DNA of 64,000 nucleotides from Spirosoma terrae (GTDB lineage: Bacteria > Bacteroidota > Bacteroidia > Cytophagales > Spirosomataceae), in contig NZ_JAAFZH010000002.1 in assembly GCF_010435915.1 (NCBI RefSeq), positions 310,001 through 374,000 of the forward strand, given 5' to 3'. Each line of letters starts with the position of its first letter. Position 1 is the first letter of the stretch. A model generated the notes under the pieces. That model saw only the letters and a list, made by a program, of their open reading frames with translations, did not search any database and was not told where the DNA came from. This document shows positions 17,467-26,573 of the stretch, piece by piece. The position numbers and the translations under genes are program-made.

Positions 17467-19881
17467 ATGCGGTTTCTACCTTTACTGCTACTCTTTTCTT
17501 TTCTGCTCACTAGCAACGTATTGGCTCAGCAACGGCCAGCGGCCAGCAACCAGACTACTACGTATTCTGCCACAGGCTATGTGCGGGATGCAAAGACAGG
17601 CAAACCTATTCAGGGAGTCAATATTGTGGCTCTGAACGTATCGAAGGGGTACGTAACGGCTAAAGACGGTTTCTATGTTGTGCAGCTACCGCCTGGAAAG
17701 TATATACTGCGGTTTTCGCACGTAGGGTATCGGACGCTGGAGGATACTATTTCGCTGCAAAAAACGCTCTTTAGAGAAGTCAGAATGCAGGATGATTCTA
17801 AAGATCTGGAAGAAGTGATTGTTACAAGTGAAGCCCCGGATCGTAATGTCAAAAAGGTCGAGATTGGTGTTTCTCAGTTGAGCATACGTAGCATCCGGCG
17901 CATTCCACCACTGATGGGCGAAGTGGATATTGTGCGGAGTTTATTGTTATTGCCGGGCGTCACAACCGTTGGCGAAGGTGCTCCGGGATTTAATGTTCGC
18001 GGGGGCGGCTCCGACCAGAATCTGATTCTATTCGATGATGCGCCTATTTTTAATTCGAGCCATTTGATGGGTTTCTTCTCGGTGTTCAATCCAGATGTGG
18101 TGCGGGACGTAACGCTGAATCGGGGAGGAGTAGCCGCTGCGTATGGTGGTCGGGCTTCGTCCGTTCTGGATGTTAAAATCAATGAGCCAAGTGTTGACAA
18201 ATGGGGAGTAAACGGAGGAATCGGAATTATTTCGAGCCGATTGGGAGTGGAAGGACCCATTATTAAAAACAAACTGTCGTTTCTGGCAGCTGCCCGGGCT
18301 TCATTCAATGACTTTTTGTTCAAAATTGCGCCACCCAATCTGAAAGACACGAAGGCTAATTTCTACGACCTGACAACCAAGCTCAAGTACCAGCTTAATG
18401 AGCAGCATACCGTTACGTTTACCGGTTACGTAAGTACAGATGTTTTTAAACTGGCTTCCGATTCGCTATCCAGTCAGGAAATAAACGCTTCTTCTACCCA
18501 GTTTAATTACCAGACGCTGGCCGGTACGTTACGTTGGAATTACTTCATCAACAAGCAGTTGAATTTAGCTACGTCGGCCATCTATAGTCGTTACCAGGCC
18601 GACCTTTCGTCATCTGATTCTTCGAATGCCTTTCAGCTTAAGTCCGGCGTCTGGCATCGGCAGTTGAAATCCGATCTAACCTATACGCCTAATGAAACCC
18701 ATCAGTGGCAGGCTGGAGTCAGTGCCGTAGATTATCTGATTCAACCTAATACACGCACACCGGGTCCAATTTCCAACGTATTACCCGTTGATCTTGCCCG
18801 CGAACGGGCGTATGAACTGGCGGCTTACATTCAGGATGAGTGGAAACTTACTGCCGATGTGTCGATTCTGGCAGGATTGCGTTACTCGGCTCTATTGAAT
18901 CGTGGTCCGGAAACCGTTAGGACGTATCAGGCGAATCAACCGCGCCAGGACGAAACTGTGGAGTCGAGTAGAGAGTACGGGGCCGGAACGATTTACCACT
19001 CCAATGGGGGCCTTGAGCCTCGATTAGCGATTCGCTGGTCGCTGGGTGAAGGGAAAGCCGTAAAAGCGGGCTATAGTCGATTGCGGCAATATATTCAGCA
19101 GATTACGAATACGACAGCGGCCCTGCCAACGTCGCGCTGGCATTTAAGTGATATGTATACCAAGCCACAGATTGCTGATCAATGGTCGCTGGGCTATTTC
19201 CGGAACTCATCGGACAACGTTTTTGAAGCATCTGGAGAAGTGTATTATAAAACGCTGACCAATGCAATTGACTATCGCGATGGCGCCGAAATTCAGTTGG
19301 CCGAAGCGGTTGAAACACAGATTGTACAGGGAAGTGGTCAGGCTTATGGCTTTGAAGGCCTGCTACGTAAGAATAAAGGACTTTGGAGCGGTTTTGTCAG
19401 CTACACATACGCTCGTACCTTCCTGACGATGGATAGTCCATACGCCGAAGAGCGGGTCAATAGCGGTCGGGCGTATCCAGCCAATTATGACAAGCCACAC
19501 ACACTGAACGTACTGGCGGTCTATCGACCTACAAACTGGTTCAATTTGTCGTTGAATTTTACATACAGTACTGGGCGCCCCACCACGCAACCATCGGCTG
19601 TTGCCCGAATAGGCGGAGTTTTGGTGCCTATATATCTGGACCGGAACCAACAACGGATTCCCGATTACCACCGACTGGATTTTTCGATGACGTTTGAGCA
19701 GAATCCGCTTAAAAACAAGCGGAATCAGAGTAGCTGGGTTTTTTCCGTTTATAACGTGTATGCCCATAAGAATGCGTATTCTATTTTCTACAAACTCAGT
19801 CCGGCGTCTTTTTCGGATGCGTATAAGCTATCGATTTTCGGTACGGTTTTTCCTTCATTAACCTATAACTTCAAGTTCTGA
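17467..19881 (+). CDS. TonB-dependent outer membrane receptor with carboxypeptidase-like regulatory domain
   Basis: Outer membrane gated channel of about 804 residues. ATG 17467 gives a clean signal peptide (MRFLPLLLLFSFLLTSNVLA). Next comes a CarboxypepD_reg-like beta-sandwich (YSATGYVRDAKTGKPIQGVN, about residues 35-110), a plug (GFNVRGGGSDQNLILFDDAP) and a beta-barrel ending YNFKF, with a terminal Phe as barrel proteins need for BAM. It is not a SusC type with a SusD partner; the next gene, 2 bases later, encodes a DUF4249 lipoprotein, a frequent companion in Bacteroidota. The substrate is unknown. Confidence 0.93.
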   Translation: MRFLPLLLLFSFLLTSNVLAQQRPAASNQTTTYSATGYVRDAKTGKPIQGVNIVALNVSKGYVTAKDGFYVVQLPPGKYILRFSHVGYRTLEDTISLQKTLFREVRMQDDSKDLEEVIVTSEAPDRNVKKVEIGVSQLSIRSIRRIPPLMGEVDIVRSLLLLPGVTTVGEGAPGFNVRGGGSDQNLILFDDAPIFNSSHLMGFFSVFNPDVVRDVTLNRGGVAAAYGGRASSVLDVKINEPSVDKWGVNGGIGIISSRLGVEGPIIKNKLSFLAAARASFNDFLFKIAPPNLKDTKANFYDLTTKLKYQLNEQHTVTFTGYVSTDVFKLASDSLSSQEINASSTQFNYQTLAGTLRWNYFINKQLNLATSAIYSRYQADLSSSDSSNAFQLKSGVWHRQLKSDLTYTPNETHQWQAGVSAVDYLIQPNTRTPGPISNVLPVDLARERAYELAAYIQDEWKLTADVSILAGLRYSALLNRGPETVRTYQANQPRQDETVESSREYGAGTIYHSNGGLEPRLAIRWSLGEGKAVKAGYSRLRQYIQQITNTTAALPTSRWHLSDMYTKPQIADQWSLGYFRNSSDNVFEASGEVYYKTLTNAIDYRDGAEIQLAEAVETQIVQGSGQAYGFEGLLRKNKGLWSGFVSYTYARTFLTMDSPYAEERVNSGRAYPANYDKPHTLNVLAVYRPTNWFNLSLNFTYSTGRPTTQPSAVARIGGVLVPIYLDRNQQRIPDYHRLDFSMTFEQNPLKNKRNQSSWVFSVYNVYAHKNAYSIFYKLSPASFSDAYKLSIFGTVFPSLTYNFKF

Positions 19882-19883
19882 TC

Positions 19884-20942
19884 ATGAATAAGTTTAGAGC
19901 GCTCTTATTAGGATTGGGAGTTATTGTTGCTGCGGTCTCCTGCGTTACAGAATTTCAGCCCAATACGGTCAGCATACCATCTGCCTTGATTGTTGAGGGC
20001 CAGATTACCAATCAGGCCGGGCCTTATACCGTTAAGCTTACCCGTACGGCTGACTATTCATACAAAAGCCTGAACTTCCTGGAATATGGGGCAACGGTTG
20101 TGATACAGGATGACCAGGGAAATCGGGAAACCTTAACGGAGCTGGCTTCCGGCGGTTTTTATCGGACCAGTGCTAACGGAATTCGGGGTGTGGCTGGTCG
20201 TAGCTATACGTTAAGTATTCAAACGAAAGATGGCCTTCGCTACGAATCTGCTGCCGAACTGCTACAGTCGGCTCCGCCAATCAAGAAGTTGTACTATGAG
20301 TATACGGTTGAGGGCGAGTCGTTTGTGTCTGCGAAAAATCAGGGCTGGAATGTCTACCTGAATATGCAGGACCCACAAACGCCTGGAAATTATTATAGGT
20401 GGGACTGGGCGCACTACGAACCGATCGATGTTTGTTTTAAAAAGGAAGAACTGGATGGGAGTCTAACAGGATTGCTTTGCTGCTCGCCCTGCTGGGACAT
20501 TGAACGGTGCTACAACTGCATTAATATAAACTCGGATGCCAATGTCAATGGGAATGAAATAAGCCGTCAGTTTGTGATGCGGGTGCCGTATAAATCGCAG
20601 AGCCGCTATTACCTTGAGGTGCAACAACAGGCTATTAGTAAGGGGGCCTATACGTTCTGGAAAAGCGTTAAACAGTTGACCTCCAATACGGGTGGTTTGT
20701 TCGATGCTGCTCCGCAGTCGGTTCAGGGTAATGTACGATGTGTCAGTGATCCATCCGTTATGGTGTTTGGCTATTTTGGAGCAACTGGTGTATCGGAGTT
20801 AGCCATCAACGTCGACCGGCGTGGGGGGCAAGGTGTGCCTGAAGTCAGTTATCCAGTACGTATACCTGATCAATCGCCGTGCTACGTATGCGAAAACAGT
20901 CTGTATCGCACCCCGAACCAGCCCCGTTGGTGGTCTTATTAA
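19884..20942 (+). CDS. DUF4249 domain-containing lipoprotein
   Basis: A 352-residue surface or periplasmic lipoprotein with signal MNKFRALLLGLGVIVAAVSC and lipidation Cys20. The N-terminal Ig-like part (SALIVEGQITNQAGPYTVKL) and the region ending YRTPNQPRWWSY fit DUF4249, a family found next to TonB receptors and thought to assist them. A Cys-rich stretch, CCSPCWDIERCYNC, lies in the middle (about bases 20477-20520), as in many relatives. It is translationally close to the receptor gene (2-base gap). Confidence 0.9.
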   Translation: MNKFRALLLGLGVIVAAVSCVTEFQPNTVSIPSALIVEGQITNQAGPYTVKLTRTADYSYKSLNFLEYGATVVIQDDQGNRETLTELASGGFYRTSANGIRGVAGRSYTLSIQTKDGLRYESAAELLQSAPPIKKLYYEYTVEGESFVSAKNQGWNVYLNMQDPQTPGNYYRWDWAHYEPIDVCFKKEELDGSLTGLLCCSPCWDIERCYNCININSDANVNGNEISRQFVMRVPYKSQSRYYLEVQQQAISKGAYTFWKSVKQLTSNTGGLFDAAPQSVQGNVRCVSDPSVMVFGYFGATGVSELAINVDRRGGQGVPEVSYPVRIPDQSPCYVCENSLYRTPNQPRWWSY

Positions 20943-20995
20943 TTGGTTTGGTTACCAGCCGGAAAAAAGATATTTTTGCGGAAATAGAGTGAACC

Positions 20996-21991
20996 ATGGC
21001 CAGCCCGGTAAAAATCCTTGTTTTACGCTTCTCATCCATTGGCGATATCGTCTTAACGACGCCCGTTGTGCGTTGCCTGAAACAGCAGTTGCCGGGCGCT
21101 CAGGTGCATTTTTGTACCAAGCGAGCCTATCAGACGCTTGTCGAAAATAATCCGTACATCGACAAGACATTTTTCCTGCAAGATAAGCTAGGAGACCTTA
21201 TCCAGCAGTTACGTGCCGAAAAATATGACTATGTCATCGATCTGCACAACAATCTCCGTACCCGAATCATTAAGCTTCGTCTGGGCGTACGCTCCTATAG
21301 TTTCGACAAGCTGAATCTGCGTAAATGGGTTTATGTTCGCTGGAAAGTGAATGCCATGCCGAATGTGCATATCGTTGACCGCTATATGGCAACGGTTCAG
21401 CCGCTTGGCGTTCAGAATGACGGGCGTGGGCTCGATTATTTTATCCCTTACCGCGATCATGTCGAAGCCGATTGGCTTCCCGAAACCCATCGGCACAACT
21501 ACGTAGCGTATGCCATTGGTGGGCAGCACGCAACCAAGAAACTGCCCGTACTACGGATGATTGAGCTTTGCTGGAAAATTAACCATCCGATTATTTTGCT
21601 GGGAGGTAAAGAAGATCGGGAAGCGGGTGATGAAATTGTGCGGGCCGTGGGTAAACACATGGTTTACAACGCCTGCGGGCAATACAATCTCAATCAGTCA
21701 GCATCCATTGTTCAGGGTGCTCGGGTTGTATTTAGTCATGACACGGGGTTAATGCACATCGCGGCTGCGCTTAAGAAAAAAGTTTATTCTATCTGGGGAA
21801 ACACAACTCCTCAGTTGGGCATGTATCCCTACAAAACTCCCTACGTAGTGCTGGAACGTACCGGCCTCGAATGTCGGCCATGTTCCAAGATTGGTTTTGA
21901 TCAATGCCCGCTCAAGCACTTCAAGTGCATGAACGAACTCTCCTTTGATTTTGAAGTTAGGGAGTTACGTAAAAAGAAAAATCTGGAGTAG
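20996..21991 (+). CDS. Glycosyltransferase family 9 protein (heptosyltransferase-like)
   Basis: A 331-residue GT-B enzyme of the ADP-heptose:LPS heptosyltransferase family. The N-terminus ILVLRFSSIGDIVLTTPVVR is the family hallmark, and the C-terminal half holds the nucleotide-sugar site (SHDTGLMHIAAALKKKVYSIWG) and a Cys pair in LECRPCSKIGFDQCPLKHFKC. It should add a sugar to the lipid A-core at the cytoplasmic face of the inner membrane. It follows the DUF4249 gene after 53 bases and ends 10 bases before a gene on the other strand. Confidence 0.93.
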   Translation: MASPVKILVLRFSSIGDIVLTTPVVRCLKQQLPGAQVHFCTKRAYQTLVENNPYIDKTFFLQDKLGDLIQQLRAEKYDYVIDLHNNLRTRIIKLRLGVRSYSFDKLNLRKWVYVRWKVNAMPNVHIVDRYMATVQPLGVQNDGRGLDYFIPYRDHVEADWLPETHRHNYVAYAIGGQHATKKLPVLRMIELCWKINHPIILLGGKEDREAGDEIVRAVGKHMVYNACGQYNLNQSASIVQGARVVFSHDTGLMHIAAALKKKVYSIWGNTTPQLGMYPYKTPYVVLERTGLECRPCSKIGFDQCPLKHFKCMNELSFDFEVRELRKKKNLE

Positions 21992-22001
21992 GGCTACTCT
22001 T

Positions 22002-22961
22002 CTACTGGTCAGTTTCCGGGGTCAACCAGACGACTTTCTGCTCTGATGTATGGGACTGACCGATAATGTCGCGGTACAATTCAGGGCGTCGGGCTTTTCG
22101 GTAACGCGAGCCTCCCGCCAGTTGTAATTTTTCCGGTGTGCAGATTGCTGTTACTACGTCATTACCGAGCTGCCGACATTCGGCAAGAACATCGCCAAAC
22201 GGATCGAGAATCATGGAACAGCCATTTTTGAGCTGATCATCGTCCATGCCAATCGGATTGGAGAAAACGACATACACCCCGTTATCGTAGGCGCGGGCGG
22301 GTAACCATTTCATCAGCCATGCCCGACCTTTTAATCCATCGAATTCGATACGTACTGAGGTTGGGTCTGCTTCGCGGTTTTCCCAAAGAACTGGGTCAAC
22401 AAAGCCAGCGCCGGGACGGGTCGACGGCGTACACATCGTAACATGCGGCATAAAAATAATGTCTGCCCCCAACAGAGACGTTGCCCGAACATTCTCGATA
22501 ATGTTGTTGTCGTAACAGATCAGAATACCACATTTCCAGCCAAACAGATCGAACACTACGTATTGATCGCCGGGCAGCAGATGGGGATTAATGAATGGAT
22601 GAAGCTTTCGGTATTTGGCAATCAAACCCTCTTTTCCCACGCAGACATATGCTTTGAACAGCTGATCCTGGTGATCTTTTTCAAACAAACCCGCCAGAAT
22701 GACGATGTTATGATCACGGGCAATCTGCGTGAGTGCCTGAATACTTTCGCCTTCTGGAATGTATTCGGCGAGGTCCAGCATTTGTTCTCTGGACAAGTTC
22801 CGGGCGAATGTATAGCCAGTAATCGAGCATTCGTGAAAGGCTATTACCTGAGCCCCCTGTTGGGCCGCTTTACCTGCTAATTTGCTGATGATAGCCAGGT
22901 TGTAGTCTTTATCGCCACTGGCATTTTCGAACTGTGCTGTTGCAATACGAAGATTTTCCAT
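22002..22961 (-). CDS. Carbon-nitrogen hydrolase (nitrilase superfamily)
   Basis: A cytoplasmic hydrolase of 319 residues with the Glu-Lys-Cys triad: Glu in AFHECSITGY, Lys in AKYRKLHPF and Cys in GILICYDNN. I use ATG 22961, which begins MENLRIATAQFENASG at the domain start; an upstream in-frame extension adds 24 non-conserved residues. The motif CYDNN in place of CWE points to an amidase or carbamoylase type rather than a true nitrilase. It is the last gene of the unit nitrilase-AraC regulator-this gene, so its substrate may be related to the product of the first nitrilase. Confidence 0.88.
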   Translation of the reverse strand: MENLRIATAQFENASGDKDYNLAIISKLAGKAAQQGAQVIAFHECSITGYTFARNLSREQMLDLAEYIPEGESIQALTQIARDHNIVILAGLFEKDHQDQLFKAYVCVGKEGLIAKYRKLHPFINPHLLPGDQYVVFDLFGWKCGILICYDNNIIENVRATSLLGADIIFMPHVTMCTPSTRPGAGFVDPVLWENREADPTSVRIEFDGLKGRAWLMKWLPARAYDNGVYVVFSNPIGMDDDQLKNGCSMILDPFGDVLAECRQLGNDVVTAICTPEKLQLAGGSRYRKARRPELYRDIIGQSHTSEQKVVWLTPETDQ

Positions 22962-23033
22962 AACCACTTTCGTTTGATGGATCAAAGGTAGGCTGGTCTG
23001 AAAGTCAATAATTGTATAAAACCGACAAAGCAA

Positions 23034-23840
23034 TTAAAGAGGGAGAGGCATCAGGTTTACGGCCAGCCTTTTTGTATTGGCCTCGTATTGTTTGGGCGTT
23101 ATGCCAACGAAGTGGCTAAACTCCCGGATAAAATGAGCCTGATCGTAGTAGCCAGCTGTGTAGGCTAATTGAGTTAGATTGAGTAACGGATTTTGCCGAT
23201 GAATTTTAAGGCAATTCTGGAGACGTAGTATGCGGGCAAATTGTTTTGGACCAATACCGATTATCTTGTTAAAACGGCGTTCCAGACTTCGTTCCGTGAT
23301 CGTTAGTTGTTGGGTGAGTTGCTGGATAGGAATCGCACCGTTTGTAGAAGAAATCAGTTCGGCAGCCGCCTTGATCAAAGCCGATTCATGCGATAGCCGT
23401 TGCCTTAACCGGAGCAAAAAAGTCTCAATTTGTTTAATTCGGCTGATGGTGTTCGCGCATCTTAAAACGCTGTCTTGTAGATAAATTCCCGCATTCCCGA
23501 ACACATCGCCAAAACTGAGTTGCTGATTGGTTGTTTCGTCTGCCGGTATGCTCGACAGCAGAGATAGCCCCCAGGGTTGTAGCACAACAATAAGCAGGCC
23601 GATATTCTTTCCCGTGCTTAAGTTATGATACCGATTGACTTGCCCGTACATGAAACTATCCAGATGAGTGGCTGGTAACGTCCTATCGTCGGAACGGGTT
23701 AACGAATCCGCGTAGGAAAAAACGAGACCCGCATGGCCATCAGGAAAGAAACGATGCGTAAACACGTTCTCGACCTGATGGTCAATAATCAGATAGTGCT
23801 TAACGAGATCGGCGAGTGCAGGAGAGGGAGCCAGTTGCAT
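23034..23840 (-). CDS. AraC family transcriptional regulator
   Basis: A 268-residue DNA-binding protein. The N-terminal half (about residues 1-150; DHQVENVFTHRFFPDGHAGL) is a cupin-like sensor of the type found in many Bacteroidota AraC proteins. The C-terminal double HTH is clear: LTQQLTITERSLERRFNKI, then LTQLAYTAGYYDQAHFIREF and VGITPKQY. It lies 7 bases after the nitrilase gene and about 70 bases before the second hydrolase gene, all on the minus strand, so it probably controls this small nitrogen-compound operon. Confidence 0.92.
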   Translation of the reverse strand: MQLAPSPALADLVKHYLIIDHQVENVFTHRFFPDGHAGLVFSYADSLTRSDDRTLPATHLDSFMYGQVNRYHNLSTGKNIGLLIVVLQPWGLSLLSSIPADETTNQQLSFGDVFGNAGIYLQDSVLRCANTISRIKQIETFLLRLRQRLSHESALIKAAAELISSTNGAIPIQQLTQQLTITERSLERRFNKIIGIGPKQFARILRLQNCLKIHRQNPLLNLTQLAYTAGYYDQAHFIREFSHFVGITPKQYEANTKRLAVNLMPLPL

Positions 23841-23847
23841 AGTATGC

Positions 23848-24780
23848 TTACACGGTCAGGCTGGGTGGCTGATTAACTACTTCCAGTTTAAACACATCAG
23901 GCCGGGCGTAATGGCCCACGGGGTCGAAGTCTAATTTACTCTTCGCTAACGTAGCAAAGTCGAGCTCAGCGGTGAGCAAACCTTCCTGATTCCAGAGCGG
24001 GCCAGCCAGCACCTCGCCCAAGGGAGAAATAATAACGCTACCCCCACCCGACATAATCTCAGGTTCATGGGTTAGATCGGCCTGGTAGCGTTCCGGGTAA
24101 TCTGCTTTTCGGACGTACTGGTTGCAGGCCAGTACAAAACAACGCCCTTCCAGAGCAATATGTTGTATGGTCGACTGCCACGATTCCCGGGAATCAGCCG
24201 TTGGCGCTAAATAAATATCGATACCTTTCTGGTAGAAGGCCATTCGGGCCAGGGGCATGTAGTTCTCCCAGCAAATAAGTCCACCGATTCGGCCTAGTTT
24301 GGTATTGAAACTAACCAGCGTACTGCCATCGCTTTCGCCCCATACGTAGCGTTCTAATCCGGTTGGTTTCAATTTCCGGTGCTTACCCAAAAAGGAACCA
24401 TCTTTACCAAAGTAAAGCAGCGAACAGTGGAGCGTACCGCCAATGGGGTCGCGTTCTGTAACGCCCAGGGCCGTAAATATCCCCGACTTTTTTACCGCTT
24501 CGCTGATTCGGTCAATTTGCCTGGAAGGCACTTCAATACTGTTGGCCCAATAATCCAGCCATGTTTCCCGACTTTTATCGGTTCGTCGGCCGATGGTAGC
24601 GTCGAACGTTAACCCGCGTGGGTAGCAGGGAATAAATGATTCAGGGAAAAGTAGTAATTGACAGCCTTCCTGAGCGGCTCTGTCAATCCAGGAAATAACC
24701 CGATCGACACTGGCTTCCAGGTCGAACAGAGCCGGAGTCGCCTGAACTACCCCGGCTTTTACCGTTTTGAAATGTACCAT
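23848..24780 (-). CDS. Nitrilase
   Basis: A 310-residue enzyme that should hydrolyse organic nitriles to acids and ammonia. The triad is Glu47 in LLLFPESF, Lys in GKHRKLKPT and Cys in GGLICWENYMPLAR; the CWEN context, together with the Tyr/Pro-rich FIPCYPRG segment, marks a true nitrilase rather than an amidase. The length is close to that of aliphatic and aryl nitrilases. ATG 24780 gives MVHFKTVKAGVVQATP, the standard first strand. It begins 22 bases after the stop of moeA on the same strand and is followed by an AraC regulator. Confidence 0.92.
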   Translation of the reverse strand: MVHFKTVKAGVVQATPALFDLEASVDRVISWIDRAAQEGCQLLLFPESFIPCYPRGLTFDATIGRRTDKSRETWLDYWANSIEVPSRQIDRISEAVKKSGIFTALGVTERDPIGGTLHCSLLYFGKDGSFLGKHRKLKPTGLERYVWGESDGSTLVSFNTKLGRIGGLICWENYMPLARMAFYQKGIDIYLAPTADSRESWQSTIQHIALEGRCFVLACNQYVRKADYPERYQADLTHEPEIMSGGGSVIISPLGEVLAGPLWNQEGLLTAELDFATLAKSKLDFDPVGHYARPDVFKLEVVNQPPSLTV

Positions 24781-24802
24781 TGTTTAACTCAACATCTTGA
24801 CA

Positions 24803-25996
24803 TTATTTACTCCACACCCGAAAGGCTTCACCCTGAGCAAACTCCGACTGATCGGCAGGCAATTCCATAAAGCCGTCGGCGTCCAGCAAATTCGCGAAGT
24901 CGGCCGATCCTGAACCCGGCAGTGGTTCCGCAACCATTCTTCCGGCGGGAAGAGAAATTAGCCGGACGGGCAGAAAATACGTAATAGTTGGCTTAAACGT
25001 TATCGCTTTCGCTAACTGGGCGTAACGCGGTAGCTCAGACGGCAAACCTATTGACGCCCGGAGGTACGGAATAACGTAGCGGTAGGCACATAAGACCGTT
25101 GATACTGGATTACCGGGTAGCGCAAATACCGTTTGATTCGTAGACGTAGTACCGAACCAGATCGGTTTTCCAGGCCGTTGCGCAATTTGATGGAAATGCT
25201 TCTGTACACCAATTTTGGCCAGTACGTCCGGAACGAAATCTGCTTTCCCCGCCGAGACGCCACCACTAAGAATCAGTACGTCGTTTTCGGCCAGTAATTC
25301 CGTTAATCGGGTTTCCAGAATGGCTTCATCATCGACAATATGATTTAGCGATGCCGTTATTCCCAAGCTTTGTAAAGCAGCTCGGAGCATATAGGTGTTC
25401 GACCGACGAATCTGATAGGGTAGCGGTGCTTCATCGATGTCGACCAGTTCGTCGCCCGTCGAGATCAGCGCTACGCGTGGTTGTTTTGTGACAATAACGG
25501 ATGCCTGACCAACCGATGCGGCTACGGCAATGGCTGAGGGGGTGAGTAATGATCCCGCAGCGACCAATTGATCCCCCGCTTTTCTGTCCACTGACTGACG
25601 ATGAATATGTTGTCCCTGCTCGACATCGCTAATCGTAATCGTCGCCTTACCATCGGCAATCGTTACGTCTTCATATCGGATAATCGTATCGACACCAGCC
25701 GGGAGCATGGCCCCGGTCATCACTTCCAGGCAAGCTGTTGGATCTGCCAATGTTTGTTGGGGTTGCCCCGCAAACTGTCGGCCTAGTACTGGAAACGTCC
25801 GCTGACCGGCTGCATACGTAGCAAACTGAATGCCGATGCCATCCATTGCGATTCGATTAAACGGCGGAAAATCGCGGTCGGCCTGGATAGATTCCTGCAA
25901 CACTCGGCCAGTAGCCTCCGTTAAGTGAACAGTTTCAGTGGGCAACTGCAACAGGTGCTCTTGGGTAATAGTGAAGGCCTCGGCGACGGAAAGCAT
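24803..25996 (-). CDS. moeA: Molybdopterin molybdotransferase
   Basis: Inserts molybdate into adenylylated molybdopterin in the last step of Mo cofactor synthesis. It is 397 residues, the family size. Visible motifs are the N-terminal FNRIAMDGIGIQ, VMTGAMLPAGVDTIIRYEDV, the MoCF-binding core ISTGDELVD and ILSGGVSAGKADFVPDVL, and ALPGNPVSTVLC. It is divergent from moaC, with a long inverted repeat between the two start codons (26003-26086). The other moa genes are not in this window. Confidence 0.96.
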   Translation of the reverse strand: MLSVAEAFTITQEHLLQLPTETVHLTEATGRVLQESIQADRDFPPFNRIAMDGIGIQFATYAAGQRTFPVLGRQFAGQPQQTLADPTACLEVMTGAMLPAGVDTIIRYEDVTIADGKATITISDVEQGQHIHRQSVDRKAGDQLVAAGSLLTPSAIAVAASVGQASVIVTKQPRVALISTGDELVDIDEAPLPYQIRRSNTYMLRAALQSLGITASLNHIVDDEAILETRLTELLAENDVLILSGGVSAGKADFVPDVLAKIGVQKHFHQIAQRPGKPIWFGTTSTNQTVFALPGNPVSTVLCAYRYVIPYLRASIGLPSELPRYAQLAKAITFKPTITYFLPVRLISLPAGRMVAEPLPGSGSADFANLLDADGFMELPADQSEFAQGEAFRVWSK

Positions 25997-26002
25997 GTTG
26001 GC

Positions 26003-26086
26003 AATGATGAATTATGAGTGATAAATGATCAATTTTACTACGAAAGTCGCAATCTATTCATCATTTATCATTCATAATTCATCATT
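26003..26086. repeat. 27-base inverted repeat between divergent moeA and moaC
   Basis: Left arm 26003-26029 and right arm 26060-26086 pair over 27 positions with a single G-T wobble, leaving a 30-base loop. The arms are made of ATGATGAATTATGA-like words. The structure fills nearly the whole 97-base gap between the two start codons, so any promoter or regulator site for these genes overlaps it. It could be a dispersed repeat or a regulatory cruciform. Confidence 0.8.
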
Positions 26087-26093
26087 ATTTGGC

Positions 26094-26573
26094 ATGAGCA
26101 CTCTTTCTCATCTCGACGCACAGGGAAACCCGTCTATGGTTGACGTTGGGCAAAAAACAGTTAGCCGTCGCACGGCGCGTGCTCGTAGCGTGGTAGCACT
26201 CGGCCCCGATATTATGCAGCACCTGACGGGAACAGACATTCAAACCCGGAAAGGCCCCGTATTTCAGACCGCCATTATTGCCGGAACGATGGCTGCCAAA
26301 CGTACCGACGATCTGATTCCGCTTTGCCACTCGCTGGGGCTCGACAACTGCCAGATTACGATTACGACCAGCGGTTCGGACGCTATTGTCGATTGTCTGG
26401 TTTCAACTGAGGGAAAAACAGGTGTTGAAATGGAAGCGTTGGTTGGCGCGTCGGTGGCGGCCTTAACAATCTATGATATGTGTAAGGCATTGTCGCACGA
26501 TATCATCATTACCGAAACTAAACTGATGGAAAAAACGGGTGGAAAACGTGACTTCAAGCGCGACCAGGATTAA
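26094..26573 (+). CDS. moaC: Cyclic pyranopterin monophosphate synthase
   Basis: Catalyses formation of cyclic pyranopterin monophosphate in molybdenum cofactor synthesis, after MoaA. I start at ATG 26094 (MSTLSHLDAQGNPSMVDVG), giving 159 residues, the family length; an upstream extension would run through the inverted repeat. Motifs are KGPVFQTAIIAGTMAAKRTD, LIPLCHSLGLD and GVEMEALVGASVAALTIYDM. The 3' end overlaps the mobA-like gene by 35 bases. Confidence 0.96.
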   Translation: MSTLSHLDAQGNPSMVDVGQKTVSRRTARARSVVALGPDIMQHLTGTDIQTRKGPVFQTAIIAGTMAAKRTDDLIPLCHSLGLDNCQITITTSGSDAIVDCLVSTEGKTGVEMEALVGASVAALTIYDMCKALSHDIIITETKLMEKTGGKRDFKRDQD

